A stretch of DNA of 34,216 nt. Source: Frankia sp. R82 (GTDB lineage: Bacteria; Actinomycetota; Actinomycetes; Frankiales; Frankiaceae). Shown here one piece after another: positions 16,145 to 24,285 of this stretch (position 1 is its first letter; each line of letters starts with the position of its first letter). The notes beneath the pieces were generated by a model. That model was given only the letters and a program-made list of their open reading frames with translations, was not told where the DNA came from and did no database searches. The position numbers and the translations under genes were made by a program. The stretch is from positions 1 through 34,216 of the forward strand of contig NZ_JAMQQG010000046.1 of assembly GCF_023716925.1 (NCBI RefSeq). Direction: 5' to 3'.

Positions 16145-17605
16145 ATGGCTTACCCGGACGCGGCGGCGGACGCCCCTACGGGGCTTGATCGCGCCCTGTT
16201 GGTCCTGGTGGGGGTGATGGTCCTCGGCGGGATGATGTCCTACCTGGACGCGACGATCGTCAACGTCGGGATCAGCACCCTCGGTGCGCGGTTCGACGCC
16301 TCGCTGGCCACCGTCGAGTGGGTCACCACCGGTTATCTGCTGGCCGTCGCGCTGGCCATCCCCCTGGCCGGCTGGGCGACGGTCCGGTTCGGCGCGAAGC
16401 GCATGTGGCTGCTCGGCCTGTCGCTGTTCCTCGTCGGCTCGGCGCTGTGCGCGGCGGCCTGGAACGCCCCGAGCCTGATCTCCTTCCGGGTGGTGCAGGG
16501 TCTCGGTGGCGGCATGGTCGATCCGATCATGATGGCCGTGGTGGCCGACGCGGCCGGCCCGGCCCGCATCGGGCGGGTGATGGGGCTGATCTCGTTCCCG
16601 ATCACCCTCGGGCCGGTGCTCGGCCCGGTCGTGGGTGGTCTGCTGCTGGAGAACCTCGCCTGGGAGTGGATGTTCCTGGTGAGCGTTCCGTTCGCGGTCG
16701 CCGCGATCGTGCTCGCGATCCTCGTGCTGCCCCCCGACCCTCCGCGGGACGCCACCCCGGTGCCGCTGGACGCTCTCGGCATGGCCACGTTGTGCCCAGG
16801 CTTCGCCGCGCTGGTCTTCGCCCTGTCCCAGGCCGGCAGCCACGGCTTCAGCAGCATCCGGGTCCTGGCCGGCCTGCTCGTCGGCACCGTGCTGTTCGTC
16901 GTCTACGCGGCGCACGCGCTGCGCACCGCCGCCATCCCGCTGCTGGATCTGCGGCTGTTCGCCAGCCGGGCCTTCGCCGCCGCGATCACCGTGATGTTCC
17001 TGGTCGGCGGCGGCCTGTTCTCGTTGCTGTTCCTACTCCCGCTCTATTACCAGCAGGTCCACGGCCACACCGTGCTGGAGTCCGGCCTGCTGCTGGCACC
17101 GCTGGGGCTCGGCGCCATGATCGGCATGCCGGTGGCCGGTAATCTCGCCGACCGGATGGGCGCCCGGGTGCTGGTGCCCACCGGAGCCCTGCTCGTCTGC
17201 GCGGGCGCCCTGCTGTTCACCCGCTCCGATGCCGGCACCTCCCAGGTGCCGCTGACCATCGCCCAGCTCGCCATCGGCTTCGGCCTGGGCCTGGTCGGCG
17301 CGCCCACGATGGGCTCGGTCTATCGCACGGTTCCCCCCACCACGGTGGCCGCCGCGACCGGGGCGGTGTTCATCCTCAACCAGCTCGGCGCCTCGCTGGG
17401 CGTGTCGGTGGTCGCGCTGATCCTGCAGGACGGCGGCGTACACACCGCTGCGACGACCGCGTCGTTCGGCCACGCCTTCTGGTGGCCGTTCGCGGCCGGA
17501 CTGGTCGTGTTCGCCGCCGGTTTCCTGCTGCCCGGCCGGCCAGCGCCGGCGGCTGGCCGGGTTCCGGCCACCGAGGCCGTGCCGGGGTCCACGGCGAGCG
17601 GCTAG
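16145..17605 (+). CDS. DHA2-type MFS multidrug exporter (486 aa, 14 predicted membrane helices)
   Basis: A proton-driven drug exporter of the EmrB/QacA type in the cytoplasmic membrane. Helix 1 carries the family signature LDATIVNVGIS; the conserved motif A region is ATVRFGAKRMWLLG, and motif C is in ITLGPVLGPVVGGLL. The length and 14 hydrophobic stretches match the family. ATG 16145 follows AGGGGG; the frame is open far upstream but that part opposes the broken hydrolase. The TAG stop overlaps the stop of the convergent TetR gene (CTAG). The regulator-exporter pairing suggests efflux induced by a toxic compound; the substrate is not deducible. Confidence 0.9.
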   Translation: MAYPDAAADAPTGLDRALLVLVGVMVLGGMMSYLDATIVNVGISTLGARFDASLATVEWVTTGYLLAVALAIPLAGWATVRFGAKRMWLLGLSLFLVGSALCAAAWNAPSLISFRVVQGLGGGMVDPIMMAVVADAAGPARIGRVMGLISFPITLGPVLGPVVGGLLLENLAWEWMFLVSVPFAVAAIVLAILVLPPDPPRDATPVPLDALGMATLCPGFAALVFALSQAGSHGFSSIRVLAGLLVGTVLFVVYAAHALRTAAIPLLDLRLFASRAFAAAITVMFLVGGGLFSLLFLLPLYYQQVHGHTVLESGLLLAPLGLGAMIGMPVAGNLADRMGARVLVPTGALLVCAGALLFTRSDAGTSQVPLTIAQLAIGFGLGLVGAPTMGSVYRTVPPTTVAAATGAVFILNQLGASLGVSVVALILQDGGVHTAATTASFGHAFWWPFAAGLVVFAAGFLLPGRPAPAAGRVPATEAVPGSTASG

Positions 17606-18294
17606 CGCTGCGTCGCGGCGTCCGTCGGGGCCGCGGCGAACGCGCGGAGAAACGTGCTGGTCGCAGCCTCCGCGGTACGTCGCTGCTGGGCCTGGTCGAA
17701 CGGGCGGGTGCCAAGCGCCGACCGACCCGCGACCGGGCCGGTGAGCAGCGCGAGGAACTGTTCCGCGGCCTCGACCGGATCGCTCAACTGCAGCCGGCCG
17801 GCCAGCGTGAGCCGGGCGAGCCGGTCGGCGAACAGCTCGCTCACCTGCTCGGGGCCGCTGGCGCCGAGCAGGTCGAACAGATCCGGGAAGCGGGTGATCT
17901 CGGCGTACAGCAGGCGGCGCAGCGCCCACGAGTCATCGGCGCAGTAGCACGCCAGCAGGGCGCGGCCGACGTCCACGAACGCGAGCCGGACGTCGGCCAC
18001 GTCGGCCGACAGCCGGCCGACCGCGGCGATCGTCTTGACCGAAGCCCGGTCGGCGGTAGCCGTCATCGCGTGGCGGAACAGGCTCTCCTTGTTCTCGAAA
18101 TGGTTGTAGATCGTGGGCTTGGCCACGCCGGCCTCGCCCGCGATCAGGTCGATACTCGCCTGCGAATAACCCTCACGCGCGAACACGGCGAAGGCCGCAT
18201 CCAGAATCGCCTGCCGCTTGTCGATCCGCCCTCGCGCCCCGACCGCACCGGACCTGCCGGCCGCCCCGGCCGCGGTAACCCCCGGTCTGCGCAT
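17602..18294 (-). CDS. TetR-family regulator, AefR-like C-terminal domain (230 aa)
   Basis: The N-terminal helix-turn-helix is at about residues 25-72 (KRQAILDAAFAVFAREGYSQ then AGVAKPTIYNHFENKESLF). The C-terminal domain, with RRLLYAEITRFPDLFDLL and SALGTRPFDQ, matches the AefR-like TetR C-terminal type. ATG 18294 is preceded by GTAGGAGA, which is close to the start codon. It is convergent with the MFS gene (4-base overlap) and is its likely regulator. It is clearly related to the TetR at 23527-24246, which sits beside the other MFS exporter and shares the SALGTRP motif. Confidence 0.92.
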   Translation of the reverse strand: MRRPGVTAAGAAGRSGAVGARGRIDKRQAILDAAFAVFAREGYSQASIDLIAGEAGVAKPTIYNHFENKESLFRHAMTATADRASVKTIAAVGRLSADVADVRLAFVDVGRALLACYCADDSWALRRLLYAEITRFPDLFDLLGASGPEQVSELFADRLARLTLAGRLQLSDPVEAAEQFLALLTGPVAGRSALGTRPFDQAQQRRTAEAATSTFLRAFAAAPTDAATQR

Positions 18295-18321
18295 TCTCCT
18301 ACGTTACCGGGAGTCGGCAGG

Positions 18322-18555
18322 TCAAGACCGCTCCACCGCGGAGCGGCGCCCGGTGAGCGGCCAGGGGCACGGCGAGTCGTAGTCGCCACCCACGGGCCGC
18401 GACCACTCGGCTTCGGTGATCGACGTGCCGACCTGGTCACAGATCCGTTCAGCCACCGCGTCCAGGTCGGTGCCGGCGATCACGATGGTTGATTCGGCGC
18501 CGGGGGTGGCAACCCGTCGGTCGTCAACGAACACGTTGGTGAGGACCTCGAACAC
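18322..18555 (-). CDS. Doubtful small hypothetical protein (77 aa)
   Basis: The frame reads MFEVLTNVFVDDRRVATPGA, then ESTIVIAGTDLDAVAERICD and ends with a Pro/Arg-rich tail. Composition is protein-like and it ends just upstream of the TetR gene on the same strand, but the GTG start has no good ribosome-binding site. Family not recognised; it may be a fragment. Confidence 0.35.
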   Translation of the reverse strand: MFEVLTNVFVDDRRVATPGAESTIVIAGTDLDAVAERICDQVGTSITEAEWSRPVGGDYDSPCPWPLTGRRSAVERS

Positions 18556-19069
18556 CCGGCTGACGGAGCCGCTCGGTGTCGTCGTTCTGCGACCAGACCG
18601 AAAGTCGTGATCTCATCACCGGCACGGTATCCGCTGTTCCTCTCCTCGTTTCCGCGCCGGTTTCCGCACGGACCGGGACAACAATCGGGACTTTGCAAGG
18701 AGCTACCGTCGGCGCGAGCCGACAGTTCCGGGATCCATGCCACGCATCGTTTTCTCCACTTCTTCACGGTCACCGCCGCACGGCCGAGAAACCGGTCTGC
18801 CGGCCAGTGAACCGGACGGGAGAAGACCTACCGACGCTGGCTGTCTGCGACCTGACGCGAGCGCCAGCCCCGCGCCCTCCCGCTGGAACACCCCACCGAT
18901 ATATCCATGATCATTCCATGGTTGATGCGGTGCTGATGGTTCCCTCCAACACACCAAGGCAGAAAAAAGTGCCCTCTTCCGTGGCTCCGTGACGTCGCCC
19001 AGACTCGGGGAACGCACCTGCAGGCCCGCACCATCCTCCACCTGATCCCCGCACTCCGAAAGGACGACG
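18556..19069. other. Noncoding stretch of about 510 bases upstream of the LUD gene
   Basis: Frames here give low-complexity translations without domains. A somewhat AT-richer patch (about 18898-18965) contains CCATG...CATGG dyad symmetry at 18906-18922 and may hold the promoter of the LUD gene. Nothing else was recognised. Confidence 0.5.
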
Positions 19070-19702
19070 ATGACCGTCGAAGCCCCACCTCTCGACGAGA
19101 CGTTCTCCCTGCCGGCCGGCACGGAACAGCTCGACCGGGCTGTTGCCGCCCTGCAGGAACACGGCTATACCGTGTATGTTGTCGACACTGTCGAGCAGGC
19201 CCGCGAGCTTCTCGGCGACCTGCTGCCCACCGACGGCCAGAGCATCTTCACCGCCTCCAGCGAGACGCTGCGCATTTCCGGCATCCTCGCCGACATCGAC
19301 GAGTCCGGGAAGTACACCTCGGTGCGGTCGAACGCTCCCGCGCCCGGCGACGACGTTTACGCGACGATCCGGCTCGGGGCCAGCCCCGACGTGGTCGTCG
19401 GCAGCGTGCACGCGGTGACCGAGGACGGGTCACTGGTCGTCGGCTCGGCCAGTGGCAGCCAGTTCGCGCCGTACGCGTCGGGTGCGCGGCGGGCCATCTG
19501 GGTGGTCGGCTCACAGAAGATCGTGGCCGACCTACCGACCGCCCTGCGCCGCATTCGTACGTACAGCCTGCCCCGGGAGTACCAGCGGCTGACCGACCTC
19601 TACAACCAGCCGTCGTTTCTCGGCCGGTTCCTGATCCTGGAGCGCGAGGCGTTCCCGGACCGCGGCGTCGTCGTTCTCGTCCGCGAGACCATCGGCTTCT
19701 GA
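19070..19702 (+). CDS. LUD-domain protein, LutC/YkgG-like (210 aa)
   Basis: The LUD fold (DUF162) is found in LutB and LutC of the lactate-utilisation system and in stand-alone proteins. Here the whole protein is one such domain: an N-terminal helix pair (AVAALQEHGYTVYVVDT, then EQARELLGDLLP), a central TASSETLRISGI, and the C-terminal family region GSASGSQFAPYASGARRAIW followed by VVGSQKIV and ALRRIRTYSLPREYQRL. ATG 19070 has AAAGGA five bases upstream. No lutA or lutB neighbours exist and no Fe-S cysteine motifs are visible, so a role in lactate oxidation is not supported. It is convergent with an HxlR regulator. Confidence 0.85.
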   Translation: MTVEAPPLDETFSLPAGTEQLDRAVAALQEHGYTVYVVDTVEQARELLGDLLPTDGQSIFTASSETLRISGILADIDESGKYTSVRSNAPAPGDDVYATIRLGASPDVVVGSVHAVTEDGSLVVGSASGSQFAPYASGARRAIWVVGSQKIVADLPTALRRIRTYSLPREYQRLTDLYNQPSFLGRFLILEREAFPDRGVVVLVRETIGF

Positions 19703-19727
19703 GCGCCCTGACTCTGAGCGCCCTGAG

Positions 19728-20156
19728 TCAGCCTTCGGCCGGGGCCCGGCGGGCGTCGTAGCGCCGCCGGGCCTCGTCGATGCCGTCGACGTTGCGCTGG
19801 GCCCAGTCCAGCAGGGACGACACGGTGTCCAGCATCGCCCGGCCCATGTCGGTCAGCTCGTAGTCCACCCTGGGCGGCACCTCCGGATACACGGTGCGGG
19901 TCACCAGCCCGTCCCGCTCGAGCACCCGCAGCGTGCTGGTGAGCATCCGCTGGTTGATGCCGGGCAGGCACCGTTTGATCTCGGAGAAGCGCCGGGGGCC
20001 GCCGCTGATCTCGTTGACCACCGCCACCGACCACTTGTCGCCGACCCGGTCCATCACAGCCCGGACGCGACAGTCCGCATCCGCCACCGGTTGCACCACC
20101 CGCAGCGCGGACAGTTCCTCGCTGCTGTACCGGCGCCGGTTCTCGGCTACTGTCAC
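19728..20156 (-). CDS. HxlR-family transcriptional regulator (142 aa)
   Basis: A small winged-helix regulator that binds DNA as a dimer. It has the family arrangement: an N-terminal Cys (DADCRVRAVMDRVGDKWSVA), the recognition region FSEIKRCLPGINQRMLTSTL, and the wing with RVDYELTDMGRAMLD. The two cysteines (in DADC and RCLP) could make it redox- or aldehyde-sensitive, as in other HxlR/YodB proteins; that is inference. GTG 20156 is chosen because GGGAGG lies five bases upstream; a longer start at 20171 would begin within that site. The adjacent Nudix and LUD genes are candidate targets. Confidence 0.9.
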   Translation of the reverse strand: MTVAENRRRYSSEELSALRVVQPVADADCRVRAVMDRVGDKWSVAVVNEISGGPRRFSEIKRCLPGINQRMLTSTLRVLERDGLVTRTVYPEVPPRVDYELTDMGRAMLDTVSSLLDWAQRNVDGIDEARRRYDARRAPAEG

Positions 20157-20228
20157 AGCCACCTCCCGCACCCCGTGTCACCCGCCTGCGACGTACTCTA
20201 CGTTTCTCCCCGGATGTATCGGGATGCT

Positions 20229-20690
20229 TCAGGCCTGAGCGGCCCACAGCGCGCGGCGTCGCAGGAAGTCGGCCTGTTCGGTGATGGTGTTCGGGGGGAT
20301 CTCGGCGAACCAGCCGACCTCGCGGCCCTCGCCGCTGCCAACCGGTTGGCCACCCGCCAGCGTCGCCTCGAACGCGACACCGATCGGCCAGCCGCGGTAG
20401 CCCGCCGCCGCCATCAGCGGATATTCGATGTAGCCGAGCAGGGCGCCCACCGTGACCGCAACCCCGAGCTCCCGCGCGGCCACCCGTTCCACCGCAGCCG
20501 GCAGCGACTCGCCGAAGAACACCGTGCCCCCCGGCAGATGCCACTGCCCCAGACAGGGCTCGATGTCCCGTTTCGTCAGCAGCAGACCGGCCGGACCGGA
20601 AATCACCACCTCGACGCACAGCCGCGGCACTCTGCCGTAGATGGCGTCGAAATCGCGCTGACTGAGCGGAAAACCGGTGGATGCCGACAC
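20229..20690 (-). CDS. Nudix-fold protein with a degenerate Nudix box (153 aa)
   Basis: The frame has the Nudix layout: a beta strand (LCVEVVISGPAGLLLTKRD), WHLPGGTVFFGES, then the Nudix helix. The box should read GX5EX7REUXEEXGU. Here it runs GTVFFGE, seven residues, then RVAARELGV: the Glu after the Arg is Val and the first Glu of the metal-binding EE pair is Arg. Metal-dependent hydrolysis may be weakened, or the protein may be one of the atypical sugar-nucleotide hydrolases (GDP-mannose hydrolase-like proteins also depart from the consensus). The GTG start has no evident ribosome-binding site. It lies upstream of the HxlR gene on the same strand, 72 bases away. Confidence 0.82.
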   Translation of the reverse strand: MSASTGFPLSQRDFDAIYGRVPRLCVEVVISGPAGLLLTKRDIEPCLGQWHLPGGTVFFGESLPAAVERVAARELGVAVTVGALLGYIEYPLMAAAGYRGWPIGVAFEATLAGGQPVGSGEGREVGWFAEIPPNTITEQADFLRRRALWAAQA

Positions 20691-20915
20691 GGGGAAAGAC
20701 TAACAGCGACCGTCCGAACCCGGCCGTAGGCGACCCGCCGGCCGCACCGTCGCTCATCCAGGGCGCGCTCTGCCCGGCAGGCGGCACGCCAATGTTGCCG
20801 AAGTATGTCCTGTTCTTTTCGCTCGTACCGGGAAGGATTGCCGGGCCACACGGGTGGGGTTAACGTCGGGCCGACCGATGTGTCCGACGTCGCATCCCAC
20901 GCAGAGGGGGACACG

Positions 20916-21707
20916 GTGACCGTCATCCGTACCGCACCCTACGAGGTCCGCCCGGCCAGTCCCGTCCTCGGCGCCGAGATAGTCGGTGTGAACCTGGCCG
21001 ACGGTGTCGACGACGCCACCGCCGAGGCATTGCGCGCGGCCTTCTGGGCGCACAAGGTTCTGGTGTTCCGTGGCCAGAACCTCTCCCCCGATACCCACGT
21101 GCGGGCCGTGCAGATCTTCGACGAACCGTTCGACCATCCCAGCTGGCTGCTCCGCCATGCGGACAACCGGCTGGTCTACACCTTCGAACTCGAGAAGGCG
21201 GGTGCAGCCTCGGCCTGGCATGTCGGCGGTACCTGGCGCACCCCGCCGTTCCACCTCGAGTCGCTGACCTACCAGGTGGTACCGGACATCGGCGGTCGCA
21301 CCCTGTGGGCGGATCTGCAGGCGGCCTACGACGGCCTGTCCGAACCGTTTCGCCAGTTGCTGGAATCGGTCAGTGCCGTCTACAACGCCTATCCCGGCGA
21401 CGGCACCTACAAGCGACCGCCGGTGACCGAGACCGTCGAGCATCCCGTGGTGCGCACCCACCGCCACACCGGCCGTAAAGGGCTGTTCCTCAGTTCCTCG
21501 GCGTTGCGACTGACCGGTGCCATCAGCGCGGCGGAGGGCGCGGCGCTGATGCCGTTCCTGCTGGCCCACGCCTCCTCGCCGAACTACACGGTGAGCTTCG
21601 GCTGGCAGCCGGGTGACTTCGTCGTCTGGGACAATCTCGCCACCTGGCACTATGCGGTCAACGACTACGACGGCCCACGGGTCTACCGCAAGGTGATCGG
21701 CGGCTGA
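20916..21707 (+). CDS. TauD/TfdA-type Fe(II)/2-oxoglutarate enzyme with HxG in place of HxD (263 aa)
   Basis: The family hydroxylates a substrate using Fe(II), O2 and 2-oxoglutarate, with iron held by His-X-Asp...His. Here the first motif is WHVGGTW: H102 is present but position 104 is Gly. The distal His is H245 (WDNLATWHYAVNDY) and a 2-oxoglutarate-binding Arg follows (R255 or R258 in GPRVYRKV). An Asp-to-Gly/Ala change frees an iron site and is the hallmark of 2-oxoglutarate-dependent radical halogenases (SyrB2, WelO5, BesD), but could also mean lost or altered activity. The N-terminus (VRPASPVLGAEIVGVNLAD) and length fit the family. GTG 20916 has GAGGGGG five bases upstream. The CPWA-type transferase follows after 72 bases, probably in the same operon. 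Confidence 0.87.
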   Translation: MTVIRTAPYEVRPASPVLGAEIVGVNLADGVDDATAEALRAAFWAHKVLVFRGQNLSPDTHVRAVQIFDEPFDHPSWLLRHADNRLVYTFELEKAGAASAWHVGGTWRTPPFHLESLTYQVVPDIGGRTLWADLQAAYDGLSEPFRQLLESVSAVYNAYPGDGTYKRPPVTETVEHPVVRTHRHTGRKGLFLSSSALRLTGAISAAEGAALMPFLLAHASSPNYTVSFGWQPGDFVVWDNLATWHYAVNDYDGPRVYRKVIGG

Positions 21708-21779
21708 CCGACGCACCACACCCCCGGCAGCATGCCCGCCCAGGAGCACGCACCCCCACCGGAACAGGGAGGACAAGCC

Positions 21780-22658
21780 GTGGCCCAGACGACGAGTGCC
21801 AGCTACGCCAGCCCCACCGACGTCGCCACGTACGGCGCGTACACGATCAACCAGGATCCGGCGGACCCACGGCCGCTGTACCGGTTCACCGGACGGCTCA
21901 CCGCGGACGGATCGAGCGGCTACCGGGCCGAGCCGGGGCGGTACCACGTCTATTCCGGCTGGTTCTGCCCGTGGGCACAGCGGGTCACGCTGCAGATCGC
22001 CCTCAACGGGCTCGATGACGTCATCAGCGTCTCCTACGTCGACAACAGCCGGGACGCCCGCGGCTGGGCGTTCCGGGAGACCTACGGCCCGGACCCGGTG
22101 AACGGGTTCACCCTGCTGCGCGACGCCTACGAGGCAACCGAACCCGGCTTCGACGGCCACGTCTCCGTGCCCACCCTGTGGGACCGCGAGACACAGCGGG
22201 TCGTGAGCAACGACTTCGCCACCCTCGGCATCGATCTCGCCACCCAGTTCACGGCCTGGTCGAACGGCGCCGACCTCTACCCCGAGCAGCTGCGCGCCGA
22301 GATCGCCGAACTCGACTCCTGGATCGGCCCCGCGGTGAACCGCGGCGCCCACCGGGCCGCGCACGACGAGACGGCCCGCGCCGCGCTGCTCGACGCGTTC
22401 GCCCGGCTCGACCGCCGGCTCGCCGACACCTCCTACCTGGTCGGCGGCCAGCTCACCGAGGCGGATCTCCGGCTGTGGGTCACCCTGGCCCGCTACCCCG
22501 GCCGCGCAAACGGGCAGGAGCAGCTCGACCACCCGAACCTGTGGGCGTACGCCCGCCGTCTCTACCAGCTGCCCGCTTTTCGGGCGACGACCGACGTCAC
22601 CACCTTCGCCGACCCCACCGTCCCGCCCGGCTGGGACACCCCCACGGCGACCGGCTGA
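21780..22658 (+). CDS. Xi-class glutathione-transferase-like protein (glutathionyl-hydroquinone reductase type, 292 aa)
   Basis: Xi-class enzymes remove a thiol from glutathionyl-hydroquinones using a catalytic Cys. The N-terminal thioredoxin-like domain carries the class motif CPWA at residues 63-66 (GWFCPWAQR), preceded by a long family-specific N-terminal extension (GAYTINQDPADPRPLYRFTG); the VPTLWD cis-Pro motif follows. The C-terminal helical domain has the N-capping region LVGGQLTEADLRLWVTLARY. The length is near the usual 300-330. GTG 21780 follows AGGGAGGA. Actinomycetes generally use mycothiol rather than glutathione, so the thiol substrate is open. Its pairing with the HxG TauD-like gene suggests a two-step modification or detoxification of an aromatic or halogenated compound (inference). 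Confidence 0.88.
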   Translation: MAQTTSASYASPTDVATYGAYTINQDPADPRPLYRFTGRLTADGSSGYRAEPGRYHVYSGWFCPWAQRVTLQIALNGLDDVISVSYVDNSRDARGWAFRETYGPDPVNGFTLLRDAYEATEPGFDGHVSVPTLWDRETQRVVSNDFATLGIDLATQFTAWSNGADLYPEQLRAEIAELDSWIGPAVNRGAHRAAHDETARAALLDAFARLDRRLADTSYLVGGQLTEADLRLWVTLARYPGRANGQEQLDHPNLWAYARRLYQLPAFRATTDVTTFADPTVPPGWDTPTATG

Positions 22659-22773
22659 CTGTCCGGCCACCCCACGGCTCGCCCGGCCGGCGCGACGAAC
22701 TCGCGGCGGGCGCCGGGAGCCATCCTCGGCTGAGATGGGACGTCCGGCGCCGGCAGCAAGCGCCGCACATGAC

Positions 22774-23210
22774 TCACCGAGTACGGAGAAGGCCATGGCT
22801 CGTCGGTGTGGCGCACGCCGATCCGCTGCGGTTCTCGCCGAGTCGCATCTCGCCGAGTCGCAGGGTGGGTCCGTACCCGACCAGGACGATGAGGTGGAGC
22901 AGGAAAAGCCAGAAGCCGACCGCGACGGCCGCGCCCACCGGTGAGAAACCGCCGAACGGCAGTCCGAGATCCAGGGTGAACGACAGGAAGAGCACGAATC
23001 CCTGCAGGAACCCCGCGACGAAGGATCCGGTCGCTCCCGCCGCGCACAGCGTCGCGGTCCAGGCTGGCCGGCCTGGGCCGACCACCCGGTAGACGAAGGT
23101 CAGGAGCGAGCGGCCGAGTTCGCGGGTGTGTGCCTCGCCGAGGAGCAGGTCGATCAGTCTGATGGCAACCAGCACGCCCGGGACGATCGGGGTGGCGGCG
23201 TAGTAGGCGA
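22774..23210 (-). pseudogene. Membrane protein remnant, N-terminal part missing
   Basis: On the minus strand a membrane protein C-terminal part is intact: AATPIVPGVLVAIRLIDLLL, then WTATLCAAGATGSFVAGFLQ, then VLFLSFTLDLGLPFGG and VGAAVAVGFWLFLLHLIVLV, giving about four hydrophobic segments, and a short charged tail. The frame continues upstream to an ATG at 23331, but that part is antisense to the monooxygenase remnant and is not membrane-like. So the real N-terminus has been lost at about 23205. Family not recognised; no charged transport motifs. Confidence 0.65.
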
Positions 23211-23475
23211 GTTCCTCGGCACTCCCGAACAGATCGCCGACCGACTGGCGCACTGGTTCGAAACCGGCGCGACAGACGGCTTCATGCTGCTCGAGGCGAT
23301 GCCCCAGGGGCTGCGCACCTTCGTCGACCACGTCGTGCCGATCCTGCAGGAGCGAGGGCTTGTGCGGCGGGAGTACCCGGACGGGACCTTCCGCACCCCG
23401 CTCGGCCTGCCCGTTCCCCCCAACCGCTTCACCAGGATCGAGGAGGCGGGCCCGACGACAGTGACACCGCGCTAG
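23205..23475 (+). pseudogene. C-terminal remnant of a luciferase-like (NtaA/SnaA-type) flavin monooxygenase
   Basis: From about 23205 the plus strand reads EFLGTPEQIADRLAHWFETG, then ATDGFMLLEAMPQGLRTFVD, then VVPILQERGLVRREYPDGT and RTPLGLPVPPNRF. This is the C-terminal signature of the nitrilotriacetate monooxygenase (NtaA/SnaA/DszA) group of luciferase-like proteins, whose full length is about 440 residues. The upstream three-quarters, including the flavin site, is absent; the same position is where the opposite-strand membrane gene loses its start. The frame upstream has an ATG at 23128 but its sequence there is a shadow. Confidence 0.8.
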
Positions 23476-23526
23476 GCCACCTCCCGCGGATCCTCTCCCT
23501 TCGAAACCGCCCAGTTCACGGTCTGC

Positions 23527-24246
23527 TCAACCGACGGTGGACGGGCCCGCGGAGGTGGCCGGCGGGCGGACCTGGACCGCCCGGGACCTGCGGCGGGGCG
23601 CGAAGGCGCGCAGGAACGTGCGCACCCCGCCGTCGACCGCCGCGACCAGGGCGGACCGGCTGATGGGACGGGTACCCAACGCGCTCATCGCGGGCAGGTC
23701 GCCGGCGATGAGCGCCATGAACTGGGAGGCGGCGACCTCCGGGTCCTCGATCTCGAGCAGCCCGCGGTTGGCCAGCCGGGCGAGCCAGCCGGCGAGCGCG
23801 TTGCGCACCGGCACCCCGCCGAGCCCGACGACCTCGTCGTACAGGTCGGGCATCCGGGCTGCCTCGGCGTACAACAGCCGTTGCAGCGTCCATCCCTCAT
23901 CGCTGAGCTGGCAGTCCAGCACGAGAAACGCGACCTCGGCGAGCTGCTCGGCGATATCGGGCCGGCCGGCCGGGTCGTCGGCCGCCCCGAACCGCGTGTC
24001 GAACGCACTGGTGATCTTGGTGGCCGATCGACGGGCGCCGTCGCGCATCACGGTGCGAAACAACGACTCCTTGTCGTCGAAGTGGTTGTAGACCGTCGGC
24101 TTCGAGACTCCGGCCAGGGTCGCGATCCGGTCGATCCCGGCAGCCGGGTAGCCGTCCTGGGCGAACACCCGCATCGCAGCCTCGAGGATCGCCTCCCGCT
24201 TGGCGACCCGCCCCCGCGAGATCGGGCGGTGCTCGGTGCCGGCCAT
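23527..24246 (-). CDS. TetR-family regulator, AefR-like C-terminal domain (239 aa)
   Basis: The helix-turn-helix is at about residues 15-62 (AKREAILEAAMRVFAQDGYP then LAGVSKPTVYNHFDDKESLF). The C-terminal region RLLYAEAARMPDLYDEVVGL and SALGTRPISR matches the TetR at 17602-18294. ATG 24246 (MAGTEH) is preferred over the in-frame start at 24261; no ribosome-binding site is visible for either, so the transcript may be leaderless. It is divergent from the MFS gene with a strong operator-like palindrome between them, and probably represses both. Confidence 0.92.
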   Translation of the reverse strand: MAGTEHRPISRGRVAKREAILEAAMRVFAQDGYPAAGIDRIATLAGVSKPTVYNHFDDKESLFRTVMRDGARRSATKITSAFDTRFGAADDPAGRPDIAEQLAEVAFLVLDCQLSDEGWTLQRLLYAEAARMPDLYDEVVGLGGVPVRNALAGWLARLANRGLLEIEDPEVAASQFMALIAGDLPAMSALGTRPISRSALVAAVDGGVRTFLRAFAPRRRSRAVQVRPPATSAGPSTVG

Positions 24247-24285
24247 GCCGCGATCGTACAACGTCCCCTGGTAATCCAGACCAAG

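Noticed and set aside
17482-18492. 336-codon plus-strand frame across the TetR gene
   Set aside because: Antisense to a clear TetR; no ordered motifs.
22562-23047. 161-codon minus-strand frame after the transferase gene
   Set aside because: Arg/Pro-rich, no ribosome-binding site, overlaps the membrane-protein remnant in another frame.
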